Of a stretch of 64,000 nt of DNA, positions 25,707 to 36,179 are shown piece by piece. This stretch comes from Echinometra lucunter (Eukaryota > Echinodermata > Echinoidea > Camarodonta > Echinometridae). A model generated the notes under the pieces. The model was not told where the DNA came from and ran no database searches. It saw only the letters and a list, made by a program, of their open reading frames with translations. The DNA lies in contig CM057161.1 of the NCBI GenBank assembly GCA_029962745.1, forward strand, positions 3,492,521 to 3,556,520. Direction: 5' to 3'. The translations under genes were made by a program, and so were the position numbers. Positions within the stretch are counted from its first letter, which is position 1; each line of letters begins with the position of its first letter.

Positions 25707-28700
25707 CTGCAAGAAAACAAAACACAATGCTGGAATCAGAAACACAATCACATAGATAAAGGCTTGGAGAATACTGCCCTACTCTGGCAAAAGGAAGCAA
25801 GTGACAAAAGTGACATTTTTTGTGAAAGAGCAAAATGTGTCGTTTGTACCGACGTCAACGGAATATTGTCGCGTCTTACCACACGTACCTTGCAGCAGGA
25901 TGAGTGTTTATGTATAAAATTTGGCCTGGAAGAAGAGCACATTAGATAAAATAGGGAAACATCAGTAACTCAGATTTAGTTGGTATGTCACTCACTTCCT
26001 TTTGTCAAAACAGGGCAGAATAGTGACACTGATATACAGTTGCCTCTCTCAACCCAGGTGTTTTCAATGTCCTCATTTTGTTCCTCTATTAGAGAGCAAG
26101 ATTCCTCAAATGCCTTTGGATACCATAAAGGCAGGGAAGCTAAATCCATAGTAATACTTCCCAGGCTCTTTGCTCATTACCTTGTGATGTAAACAAACGT
26201 TACTGTAAACGCTGTAATTTTTGCATGATTAAATTTTCGCACTGAGCAACCCAAGAACACAATTACTCACTAACGAGGTGCAAGATTTGATTTGATATAT
26301 CAATGCATATCCATGCTAATATTTTCGCGAGTTGTAGAATTCACACTTGGCGAAAATAGCGCGAAATCATTTGAACTCACCACTGTAACCAAGAAATGTA
26401 ATGTAGATGTAGTAACCAATGGCAATTAACCAGAGTGTGTCCCCAAAGAAAGTTGAAAGGAAGGAGTCTCTATTGATGATTGCTGGAAAGCAAAGAGAGA
26501 TAACATCAATACAAAAGAATACAACAATCAATAGATGAATATAGACAACAACAAAAAAATTCCCTCAGATTTTTAATGAGCATTGCATTTCTCATGAGAA
26601 ATTCTAAATAGATTCCAGAAAAAAAAAAGAAAATTGGATTCCATGGATATTTCTGGCAGATATTTGCAGTTTACTTAGATTAATTACCAAAGCCTGTATC
26701 AAACTAGTACTGCATACGGAGCATGCATGTATATGCATGCTCGGACCAGTTCTGTGGCATCATAATATTGATGTCCAGTTCCAATGACCCACTTTTCCCC
26801 AAGAGCTTTGAAGTTCCAAAGACCATCCTTTCCATGATAAGCTCCTTCCAAAGCCCCTTTTTTTTACCATTTTGGGTTAGATCCCCCCTAGTCTTCCCGA
26901 TGCACTTTAATACCTATCCGAACTTAATAGGTGTGAGTAAAAGACAAAGTTATATTTTGCCTCTGTTATAGACATAAACAGGAATGTTATAAAGAAGCCA
27001 TGATAGTATTTTTCTTTAAACTTACGCATGTAAAGAATGAGCTGGAAAACATGAAGAACAATGAGTATTGGAAAGAATGCATTAAGATGGACGTCAAAGG
27101 CATAGCCCCACTCCACATCCTGGCCTCGATGTGATATCACAAGATATCTATTTGTAATGAACCTGGAAAATACAGAATAAAAGTTCGACCAGTAGACAAA
27201 AGAAATGCACCTGATTAGTTTTAGTCATGGATGGACATGTGACAAATTTCGAAAGTTTTCACGCCTGTAGAAAGCAAGTGTTTAAATGGAGAGAGCCATT
27301 TTATGTTTCATTGAGAAGGGCTGGATGAAATATCTTGCCAAAGTCATTTACAAATATTATAATCCATAAAATTTTCGATGTCACAGATGGACAAAATGCA
27401 AATACTTAACCGATCAGGCTACAATTCTGTCTTTTCAGATAGAAATGTGATGTAACAAGTACATGTAGTTTCCTTAAAAGAAAATGGTACTGCCATCCAT
27501 TTATTCACTTCTTACAATCTTACTTTTAAATTTATTTTTCTTTCTAATAATGTTCTTTCTTTCTCTCTCTTTTTCTCTAGCTCTCCCTCCCTTCCCCCTC
27601 CCCCACCCCGATAGTCATCTTGCCTCCAGGGTTCATACCCTTATATTTTCAAAATTCCATGACTTTCCATGACTTTCCAGGGCAGAAAAATGCAAAATTT
27701 TCATGACTCATCGATCACATGTGATGTAAAATTTACATAAAAAGCGCGCTGATCAAAAGAGATTCAAAGCTGATCTGAGTGTGAATGCAGGGCTGGATGG
27801 AGCGTGAATTTATTAATATGAGAAATATCTTGAATAAATGATTTTCCATGACTTTCCAGAAGAAGTGACAAATTCCCTGACTTTCCCTGACTTTTTGCTT
27901 CTGGAAAAAAGAATTTCCAATTCTCCGACTTTCCAGAAATTCCCTGACCCGTATGAGCCCTGTGCCTCACATATGGACAGCCTACTCCTTTGCTCCTTTG
28001 TTTCCACATGATAAACTATAGTCAAGTTTTAAATACAGTACCAAATCCATACTATCCTTTCATTTGCATCATAAAAAAGAAGATCTTTCCTCCTAAATAT
28101 CATTTACAAACTCTATCATGACTAACTGTACACTGTGATTTATTTTTACACACTGCATAATATCATCTGTTTAGAGTCACAAAGGTGTAAACTCATATAA
28201 TTTCATTCAGAGTTAAAGGCATTGGCTAACTTTGTGAGTAGCTGATTTGAAAAATTCTCAAAAACCCTGAAACCAACCATAATTTCGAATGAAAAAGTGT
28301 AAGTTAGACGCAAATGGCGATTTTATTATCCTTCGTCTCACGAGGCAATCACCAAGAGGACCACTTTGCTTGAATTTGAAAATGCCGTTATGTGCCTCCC
28401 GCTGCGTGATACGCCAATACACACAGTACGGTAAGGTGAGTCATACGCGCATGCGCACTCCTTATGTCTATTCTGTGCAACCGACCCTAGTATATTTTTC
28501 AAACATTGGTTCACATTTTTTATATTTAAAATTACTTCCTGTGGATATTATACTTTGAAACTTTCAGACTGGTATTTCTATACTATAACCCTTATGTTTA
28601 TCCCATTATCAAGTAACAAAACAAGATTTTTAAAAATCATAACAATGTTAAGCCATGCCTTTAATGCCCTTCTGGCTCTAAACTGACGAAGTACACATGG

Positions 28701-31700
28701 ACCAAATATCAAAGAACATGGTGAAACTTACCACAGTGCAGTAGCAATACACAGTCCAACACCAATGCAGTCGACGCACACCACCCAAAGCAGAAACTTG
28801 AGGAATCCAACAAAAGACAAACCTAACACAAAGGCAAATCCAACCGATGATGCTGTGAAAAAAACAACAAGTAGGATCAGGGTTCTAACTAGAAAAAAAA
28901 TCCACACACGGTTCCCACTCTGCGCAAAGCGTGGAAGTTTCGGAAGTTTTACGGAATAACACCTGAAGTTAGGTGTGGCGGTAGTATATGCTATAGTAAA
29001 AGGATGAAAAATACTTTTTGGTAAGCAAGTGTTGTCTACTAATGGCATAAAAGTAAAAATACATTGCCCAAAAGCAAAACAATCTGTGACATTTATCATT
29101 ACTCTTAGGAATATATACTCCAATATTTTTTTCTAACCTTGTTGCCATGCATGGTGCAGCAATTTCACACATGGTTCTTCCTTGTCTGAAACCCTTTATG
29201 CCTGGTATTGGAACTATGGATGTTATGTACTGGCGAGAACCATGAGTAGGATATTTTTTTTTATTTCATACTCTGGATGACACAGAATTTACAATAAGGA
29301 TTTGGATATTTGTATCTAAATGCAACATTCAAGACTTTTCAGGAAAGAGGTAAGTACACTGCTATTGCAATATTTTCTATGTAAATAGAGAGCAAAAGGC
29401 AACAAAATGTTGGGGTAAAAAAGAATTCTAAAATATTTGTTGATCTTTGTCTTATTTTATATATATAAAACAGAAGATATAAGAAGCACACAAACTCTCT
29501 TTTCATATGTGCCCTTTCTTTCTGAATCAAAATGTAGCTTAATGCCTTATGAAGGATGGGGAAGGATTAAGAGACTTTTAAACTGCCTAGTTTGGTAACG
29601 GTTAATAAATGCTTCATCTTACCGCAAAGGCAGACACTAAGTAGGACCAGAAAGGCTGGATCATCTCTTGCAAACTGGTTCTTTGTTTCTGAAAAATACA
29701 AGAAGAGTTGACTTTGTCACAATGTAAGACAGACCCTTTAGTACATTTTTGGGGGACTTTTTCAGGTTTCTTTGTTTTTGAAAAATACAAGAAGAGTGAG
29801 CTTTGTGACATTAATAAGGTACATGAACATGGGTCATTCCACAAGTAAAAGTTATGGTTATAAATAGTTGGGCTCAACACAAACTTTTCCACAGGGGGGG
29901 GGGGGGGTGGAAAATTTCTGTTTTATATAAGGATCTGCATGAAAGAGCAGCCTGTTTAAACTTTGAAATTTAAAAAAAAGGGGGGGGGGGGTGGACTTCA
30001 AATTTTGGGGCCAGGTGTAATAGCCATTGCTATAGAGTTAAGCCCTGCCTTTGGATTGGAATCATCATTATACAGAGACTGAAAAGTGCCCAGCAGAATA
30101 AATTTCCATGCAGCAAAGGTATTCTTTTTTTTTTCTCCAGAAATCCAGAAGATATTTCCCTGCTACTGCTAGTGACAAATCAATACACACATGTATAGAA
30201 ACTTCAATAAAGAATTTGAAATTGAAGATGTACTTACGTTTTCTGTACTGAAAATTGCGATACCTATAACAGAAACACAAAGTAGAAAAGGCAAATGTAA
30301 TCATTCAAACAAATAAAATATGGGTATCAATTCCTCCTGAAATGAGTAGCATATCATGTCCACATTGCTTTCAAAAGAAACAGTTCCTCAAGTACATGTA
30401 TGTACAAAGTCAGACCATGAACTGAAGTTGTAAATATCATTCCTTTTTGGAAATAGAAGGCTTCACGGTAAACCAAGTTTTTTTTTCTTGAAGATGAGTA
30501 TGGTCCTGAAAAAGACCTACACACTTGGTGTACCGTGAAGCCTTCTACTTCCATACGTTCTACCACCATCGAAACCTTCAAAGGATATCTAACATTCCTT
30601 TGTTAGCATTCAAAGGGAAAGTCCACCCTAGAAGTTTCACTGTTTCAATGAAAGGAGATAAATTTGAACAGCATTTTAAAAAAGAAATGAGCAAAATCGG
30701 TCAAAGTATAAGAAAATTACACTCATTTACATTTTCTTGTAAATTACTCTCAGCTCTGCAAATTGGAAACACTGATGACATCATATGCGAGCAGGTCTCC
30801 ATTCACTTTGTACATGAAATTTCACATTTTCTCAATTTTCCTGGAAGTTACACATTTTATTTACCCCATAGTCAAAGTATGTTATGTAAAAAGCAGTTCT
30901 TCTGAACATACATTGATTATGGGGGTTAGAAAATGTGTAACTGCCAAGAAAATTGAGAAAATGAGAAATTTCATGTACAAAGTAAATGGAGACCTGCTCG
31001 CATAAGATGTCATCAGTGCAGCCAATTTGCAGAGCTGAGAGTAGTTTACTAGAAAATGTAAATGAGTGAACTTTTTCTTATTCTTTGACCGATTATGTTC
31101 ATTTCTTTTTAAAAATGCTGTTTAAATTTATCTCCTTTCATTGAAACAGTTAAACTTCTAGGGTGGACTTACCCTTTAAGTTGTTTTTTTTTCTTGAGAA
31201 TTACCTTATTACAATGCAAATGGAAAAGAGCAAGTCAGTCATTTTTAACGTCATGACTAATTTGTCATTTGGTTTCCCATTTGTGTAGATCACTATGTTT
31301 GGACGAGTGCACTAGCATGTTGCACATGCCTCTGCTTGCTCTCCAATTAGAGCTTCTGATTGCTTGGTTTTTTTTTTTAGATATTTCATTTACTATATTT
31401 GTTACCATTCTCTTTGTAACAGTGTTTAGAAACTACTAGACAAGTTTCATTCAGCAAAGTAAACATTTGAAATAGGGCTCAAAACATATCTTTTCACCTA
31501 ATTCTTATTCTCTTCAAGCATATCAGGAGTTCTTCAGAGCAGAAGAATATATGTACATAGGTTCTGCACTCTATAAGTTGATATATTATTATTATCACTA
31601 CGTTAAGCCCAAGATAGCTGACATTCTTTTCCCCCAGTATTCCAAAGCTCTTTTAGAGTGTTTTCCCCTAAAAAATTCTTACACAACTCACACTTTTTGA

Positions 31701-31903
31701 GGAGCTACCAGTAGATAGATCATCTGCCACATGGCAAATTCAAAATCCATCTGTCGGAAGCGGAAGATGCGCCGCAGGTACTTCTGTCTCTTAGCCTGGG
31801 CAGTCATGCGGGCTTCAAAGCGAGGAGATGTTGGCCCTATTCCTGTCGGGCTGGTCGGGGGTGATGTAGGTGGGGAATGGGTGGTGATGACACTTGACAA
31901 CAT
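25567..31903 (-). CDS. UNC50: UNC50 homologue, complete, seven coding exons
   Basis: Joining 31692-31903, 30238-30263, 29623-29688, 28732-28852, 27026-27162, 26381-26482 and 25567-25706 gives 804 nt, or 267 residues (human is about 259). All phases match. Diagnostic stretches are KYLRRIFRFRQMDFEFAMWQ, YRNFQYRKQTKNQ, ARDDPAFLVLLSVCLC, VDCIGVGLCIATALWF, DVEWGYAFDVHLNAF, GYYIYITFLGYSALPFLK and HFYRYRVN at the C-terminus. UNC50 is a multi-pass Golgi/ER or inner nuclear membrane protein. The worm orthologue is needed for nicotinic receptor trafficking, and yeast Gmh1 binds an Arf exchange factor. The start is taken at 31903, where MLSSV resembles the human MLPST. The exon is open back to an acceptor at 31930, so a longer N-terminus is possible. 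The gene lies head-to-head with COA5. Confidence 0.96.
26381..26482 (-). CDS. UNC50: UNC50 exon 6
   Basis: 102 nt encoding IINRDSFLSTFFGDTLWLIA and GYYIYITFLGYS. Acceptor TTTCCAG, donor GTG|GTGAGT. The copy at 22661 has two extra bases. Confidence 0.94.
27026..27162 (-). CDS. UNC50: UNC50 exon 5
   Basis: 137 nt encoding FITNRYLV, DVEWGYAFDVHLNAF and the next membrane segment ending LILYM. The frame is intact here, unlike in the copy at 23308. Confidence 0.94.
27627..27962. mobile_element. CAGGGTTCATAC-ended MITE, copy 1
   Basis: Ends CAGGGTTCATAC and GTATGAGCCCTG are near-perfect inverted repeats. TGCCTC abuts both ends directly (27621-27626 and 27963-27968), a clear target duplication. The inside is a run of TTTCCATGACTTTCCAG-like repeats. 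It sits in a UNC50 intron; a related copy lies at 44203-44543 in reverse orientation. Confidence 0.85.
28213..28664. mobile_element. TTAA-AGGCATTGG MITE, copy 1
   Basis: TTAAAGGCATTGGCTAAC at the left and CATGCCTTTAA at the right. An inverted full-length relative is at 55961-56432. The non-coding interior includes GCGCATGCGCACTCCTTATG. It sits in a UNC50 intron. Confidence 0.8.
28732..28852 (-). CDS. UNC50: UNC50 exon 4
   Basis: 121 nt encoding SSVGFAFVLGLSFVGFLKFL and VDCIGVGLCIATAL, two hydrophobic segments. Ends in phase 2 and completes Trp with exon 5. Confidence 0.93.
29623..29688 (-). CDS. UNC50: UNC50 exon 3
   Basis: 66 nt encoding TKNQFARDDPAFLVLLSVCL, the start of the first membrane segment. 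The donor is TTTGCG|GTAAGA. Confidence 0.92.
30238..30263 (-). CDS. UNC50: UNC50 exon 2, 26-nt micro-exon
   Basis: Encodes YRNFQYRK with one base on each side shared across junctions. The acceptor is CTATAG and the donor is AAAAC|GTAAGT. It is needed to join VAPQKV to QTKNQ, which matches the VYRNFHYRKQTK stretch of human UNC50. Confidence 0.9.
30611..31179. mobile_element. AAAGGGAAAGTCCACCC palindromic MITE, solo copy
   Basis: Nearly the whole 569 bp is one inverted repeat. The arms include TCACTGTTTCAATGAAAGGA and its complement, and the centre is near 30890. It is the uninterrupted form of the element split at 17602-19930. It sits in the UNC50 intron between exons 1 and 2. Confidence 0.88.
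31692..31903 (-). CDS. UNC50: UNC50 exon 1 (first coding exon)
   Basis: Codes for the Pro/Ser/Thr-rich N-terminus and the conserved KYLRRIFRFRQMDFEFAMWQ. The exon itself begins at 31930 after a CCAACAG acceptor, so at least one 5' UTR exon lies upstream. It ends in phase 2 at AAAGT|GTGAGT. Confidence 0.9.
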
Positions 31904-32733
31904 CTTTGAGATATCTTTCAACTCTCGGATCTGTTGGATGAGATGAACACATGAAAATCATACAACAGTTTTACAAAACCAGGCTCAGCCACATCTAGGC
32001 AGAAATCCTTCTTTTTTTTTCGCTTGAGAGAAAAAAATCAAGTGTCCTCCTCTTCTTCCAAAACCTATCCAGTGTTTCATCAGGCATTAAGCCCAACTTA
32101 CACAGCACAGGATGATCTGCAATTCACTGTGATAAAATAGTGAAACTTTCACAACAGTATTTTTATTTCAATGTCAGATGACAACCCCTGTACATACAAC
32201 CCCTGTACATCATGCTCCATCTAGGTTATTTCTGGCTTCAGTCAAGGGTACCATAAGCAATTCAAATTATTCCTTTTTTGATCTTCCATGCTTACTACTT
32301 CTTATCACTTATTATTTCAATAAAAATAATGTAGACCCTAACTGCCACACTGCACATAATAAAATTTTGAATTTTGGATGGTTCACGCCATCCCAAGTTC
32401 CGAATCTGTCCACAGACTCGAAGTGAATTGACTTTTTTCTGATTAGATAAAACGAAACACATCAAACATTCATCATGTTCATAACTGTATTCAATACACA
32501 GTCACAAGACAATAGCTTGTACTCCTAAACGGCTAAACATGCTAAACATACTAAACCAATATGGACATGGTGAAAAGGCATGTAGTTGCTTCCCTTCACT
32601 GCTGTACTACTGCATTCAATACAATATTAAACAAATAGATTCAGATTTCCTCTCTCCTAAGAGAGAGGGAGCTCCAAAAAATGTGTTTGCTCATTATGCC
32701 ACTGGCCATCATGGACATGGCCATTCATTTTTT

Positions 32734-33072
32734 AGCGAGCTTTAGATTGGCGACTCGAGTCCTGTGACGTGGAATCTTCCAGGGTGACTTGCGTTCTCCT
32801 CTTTCTTCGCGTCGTGTTGCAAAAGTGGCTTTAGATTTTGGGAAGACACAGTTAATCAGACAAAGCACGCGTGCTCAAATGTGAACCATTGTTACATCAT
32901 AAAAAAGGGTCAAAAAAGCTTTCGCGTCGCAAAATTAGAGAGGACGGTAAAACGACCCCAGAACCGTCGTGAAAAATAGGACGACACAGGATGGACTGGA
33001 AACAGCCGTCTCGCGCATGCCAAAATTTCCGCGTCACAGGACTCGCGTCGCCAATCCAACATTAAAGCTCCC
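32734..33072. mobile_element. palindromic MITE with AGGACTCG-type ends
   Basis: The left end GAGCTTTAGATTGGCGACTC and the right end GCGTCGCCAATCCAACATTA, followed by AAGCTCCC, are inverted repeats. So are GAGTCCTGTGACG and CGTCACAGGACTC inside them. No coding content. Confidence 0.8.
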
Positions 33073-34194
33073 TATTCAGGCAGAAGTTGGAACAAAACTT
33101 TGTACACTACCATCATGACCATCTTCCTTTTAAATTGAAATATCTCCATTATTCATTTTAATAAAGATAGAGTGGGTTTAACTTTAAGCACCGGGTTTAA
33201 GCATCATTCTACTACTATTCTACTTCTCACTTTACATGCTTTACAAGCTTTCCAATGATACCAATTTTGCTGGGATCCCTTCAACTAAAAATCAACTAAA
33301 AATCAAAAATATCACTGCCACTGGACTCATTTTCTACTGGCTACTGACATGACTGACATGAGCTCATGAGCCAACTTACTTAACGTTAGAGTCACTGGTT
33401 TTTACCTAGGGCCTATTCTGGATTGATTAACCTGTCTAACATACTACAAGCTGAGGATGTACTGGTTGATGATGATGGTATGCAATTCCACTTTTTGGCA
33501 GTTCTTGCGAAGTTGAAACTGAGTCGGATCTATCAAAAAGATTAGCAGAATACACTCCACAGCAAGTAGCAGCCACCGGCACCGCGAACACGTATTTTAT
33601 GACTTTTATAATACGTGGAGTTAGTTTGTGTACAAAATAAATTGAGACCCCAATATTCAGCCTCAATCATGTATGTCAACAAAATGATAGAGAATTTTGT
33701 TTAATCAATAAAATATATGTCAATTTTTTCATATAATATATTATATCTGTTTATTTTTTATTTTTTATGGAAGAAAATAATATTTATAAGTAAATTTGAA
33801 TCATACTGTATGAAAATGAGATAACTTTATGTGATTAAAGATGGCAGCCTCCTGTGTCTAGAAAATAAATTCATCACTGCAAAATTGTTTCTTCTCTGCA
33901 CTTTACCTGTTACACATTCTCTTAGTTTTGTACGCTGAGAAAGTGAGTTTAGTATGAATATTCATTTTTATATGCAGATGATATGATTTATTCGGTACAT
34001 TATGAGACTAATTATGTTTGTGTTTACTATTGCAAGAATACATCGGCCCACGTATGTGTATTGGTGTTGTCTAAATGCAGATAAAGATTTTTAAGAGAGA
34101 GGGAGAGGAAGAGAGAGAGAGAGAGAGAGATTAGATTAGGCTTAATTTCAGAATACTCTACTCTTTTCAAATAGAATTACAGGAATACCATGAA

Positions 34195-34450
34195 TACAGC
34201 CACACGCGTGTGTCTTTAACTCTTTACCTTATGGCCACACGCGTGTGGCTGTATCCACAGCATTGACACGAGGATACAGCCACACTCGTCTGAATCCCCA
34301 CTTATACGGTTATACCCTGTGCCGCAGTGCTATCGCTAACACCCTGCACAAGCGATGTGTGCATTCATGCGACAGTGTTTTGCAAAACCCCAGAACTTGG
34401 ATCCTCATGTCGATGCTGTGGATACAACTACACGCATGTGGCTGCCTTTC
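34195..34450. repeat. cluster of CACACGCGTGTG palindromes
   Basis: Variants of ACAGCCACACGCGTGTGGCT occur near 34197, 34232, 34274 and 34428. CAGCCACACGCGTGTGGCTG is self-complementary. The cluster lies between UNC50 and COA5. Confidence 0.6.
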
Positions 34451-36071
34451 AAATATGCTGTGGCATAAAGAAAAATTTGTTCAACAAAAAAAAATTAATG
34501 AATTTTCTGACACAATTTAAAAAAAAAATTAGGAAGCCAATGAAGAAATTTTGGAGAGCCAGGATTCAGGAAATGAGGAATGGATTATGCCTATGGAAAA
34601 CCTTACACATGGAGTTGCTTTTTCCAAGAACAAAATATTTCCAAAATTTTTAGATAAAATGAATCTACAATTCATAACAAATCCAATATCACATACAGTT
34701 GCTATTTCAGACATCTATACTATAGAAAGCTTATAATCCAAAGATTAAGGGCTGGTTGCCATGGAAACTACTGAATTAGACCCTCCATTTCGATTTGTGT
34801 ATTACAGTTTGCTGGAGTGAAGTCACTTATACATGTACCAGCTTATCTGAATATAAGATTATACTCCACAATAATCTTATAGCCTTTACGGGGGAATAGG
34901 CTTCAATAGCTTTTGTGTGTATCCATGGGCCTTTTTACTTGATTGATCATACAGGAGAGGAAAATAATTATTCAAAATTTCACTTTCAACTCTGAATCCC
35001 AAATTTGTAGCACAGTAAGAGTTGAGTCCCTGAATCAGGTAATCTAGAAAATTTAAGAAAATTAAATCTTGCTTAGAGCAATTTTGTTGTCTGTTATTGA
35101 CTGCTGCAGCAGTGAATGTCGGACACAGTCCGACATAGGCATAGGCCTGTGAGTAGGATTAAGTTTGTCAGTACATGTCTATTTTAAATTGATGAATTGG
35201 TCTTGTGACCTTTAGGATTTTTGTGACTTGTTTACTCTCTATATATTATGCCTCTGCATTCAGTTTCAGAAATGTCCCTCTGATCAATTATAGAACTTTG
35301 AAGTATGTAAATGGTACTTTCACTCAGGGGGAAGTGTATCCAGACAAGTATATATAGTCATGTACATGTATTATATTACCGAACAGCATTACATTACCAA
35401 ACACGCGCATTTAGGCATCTGAAATTGATCCTACGCATAATAGATCTAAGCTACATTCACCACAGGAAATTTTGAAAGAAAAATGATAGAACAGAGGCAA
35501 AAACACTTTGGCAGTATCATTTTTATCACATATAAGCAAAAAATTGAAAAATTTACTGATTGCTGATTTCATACATTTTCGCATAGATAATGAACGTTCC
35601 GTAATACAGTCCCCTTTTTAATCACCTAAGCGCCGCGTAGTGTCAAAGAGGGGTGCGATGAAAGATGATTATTGTCTCAAAGATCACATTTTTGTATTTG
35701 CAAAATTTTTACGTCTTTATTTCCTGTAGCATTTTGAGTATTCATTGTGTAAGATTGATAAATATTCATTGAATATTTTATTTGATATGATTATATTTTT
35801 GAAAAGTGTTCAGCAATAGGATACACTTCCATGTAGGATACAAGATGAGTGCATGTAACAAGCCTCTTTATTTTGAAAAAAAAGGGAATTTAAAGAATAG
35901 AATGTATGGAAAGTTACTACGAAAAGTGTATATATTCTCTGAATGTTTATGATCATAATTTCTTCTAAACTCCATGTATTAATCCTCTCTCACATTTTCC
36001 TCAAAGTTTCTTTTCTTGTTTTATCCGCTTTTATTGAAAGCAGACTGTATTCAACTTCGTTCTCAAAAACA

Positions 36072-36179
36072 ATGCCCAAGTACTTTGAAGAACAGACGGA
36101 GGGGGAGGTGAGGAAGCCATGCTCTGGGTTGAAAGAAGACCTCAAGGCTTGTCTCTTGGAAAGTGATTGTGTCAGAAAA
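36072..36179 (+). CDS. COA5: COA5 exon 1
   Basis: 36 codons ending ESDCVRK, with donor AAA|GTATGT. Contains the first CX9C motif. Confidence 0.94.

Larger units (their letters stand above)
24001..27221. repeat. 3.2-kb duplicated block, copy 2 (right of gap)
   Basis: Starts at the first base after the gap and matches 20283-23500. It continues into unique sequence with the rest of UNC50, so it belongs to the true gene. Confidence 0.95.
31931..36071. promoter_or_regulatory. UNC50-COA5 head-to-head intergenic region
   Basis: About 4.1 kb separate the divergent UNC50 and COA5 coding starts. Both promoters and the 5' UTR exons must lie here. Visible content: a MITE at 32734-33072, CACACGCGTGTG palindromes at 34196-34450 and otherwise AT-rich sequence. 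Compact head-to-head pairs often share a bidirectional promoter. Here the distance and the MITE make separate promoters just as likely. Confidence 0.5.

Noticed and set aside
33436..33666. Minus-strand open frame with a hydrophobic stretch, upstream of UNC50
   Set aside because: It has no in-frame ATG (a stop precedes the first codons) and no clear splice sites. It could hide a 5' exon but cannot be supported.
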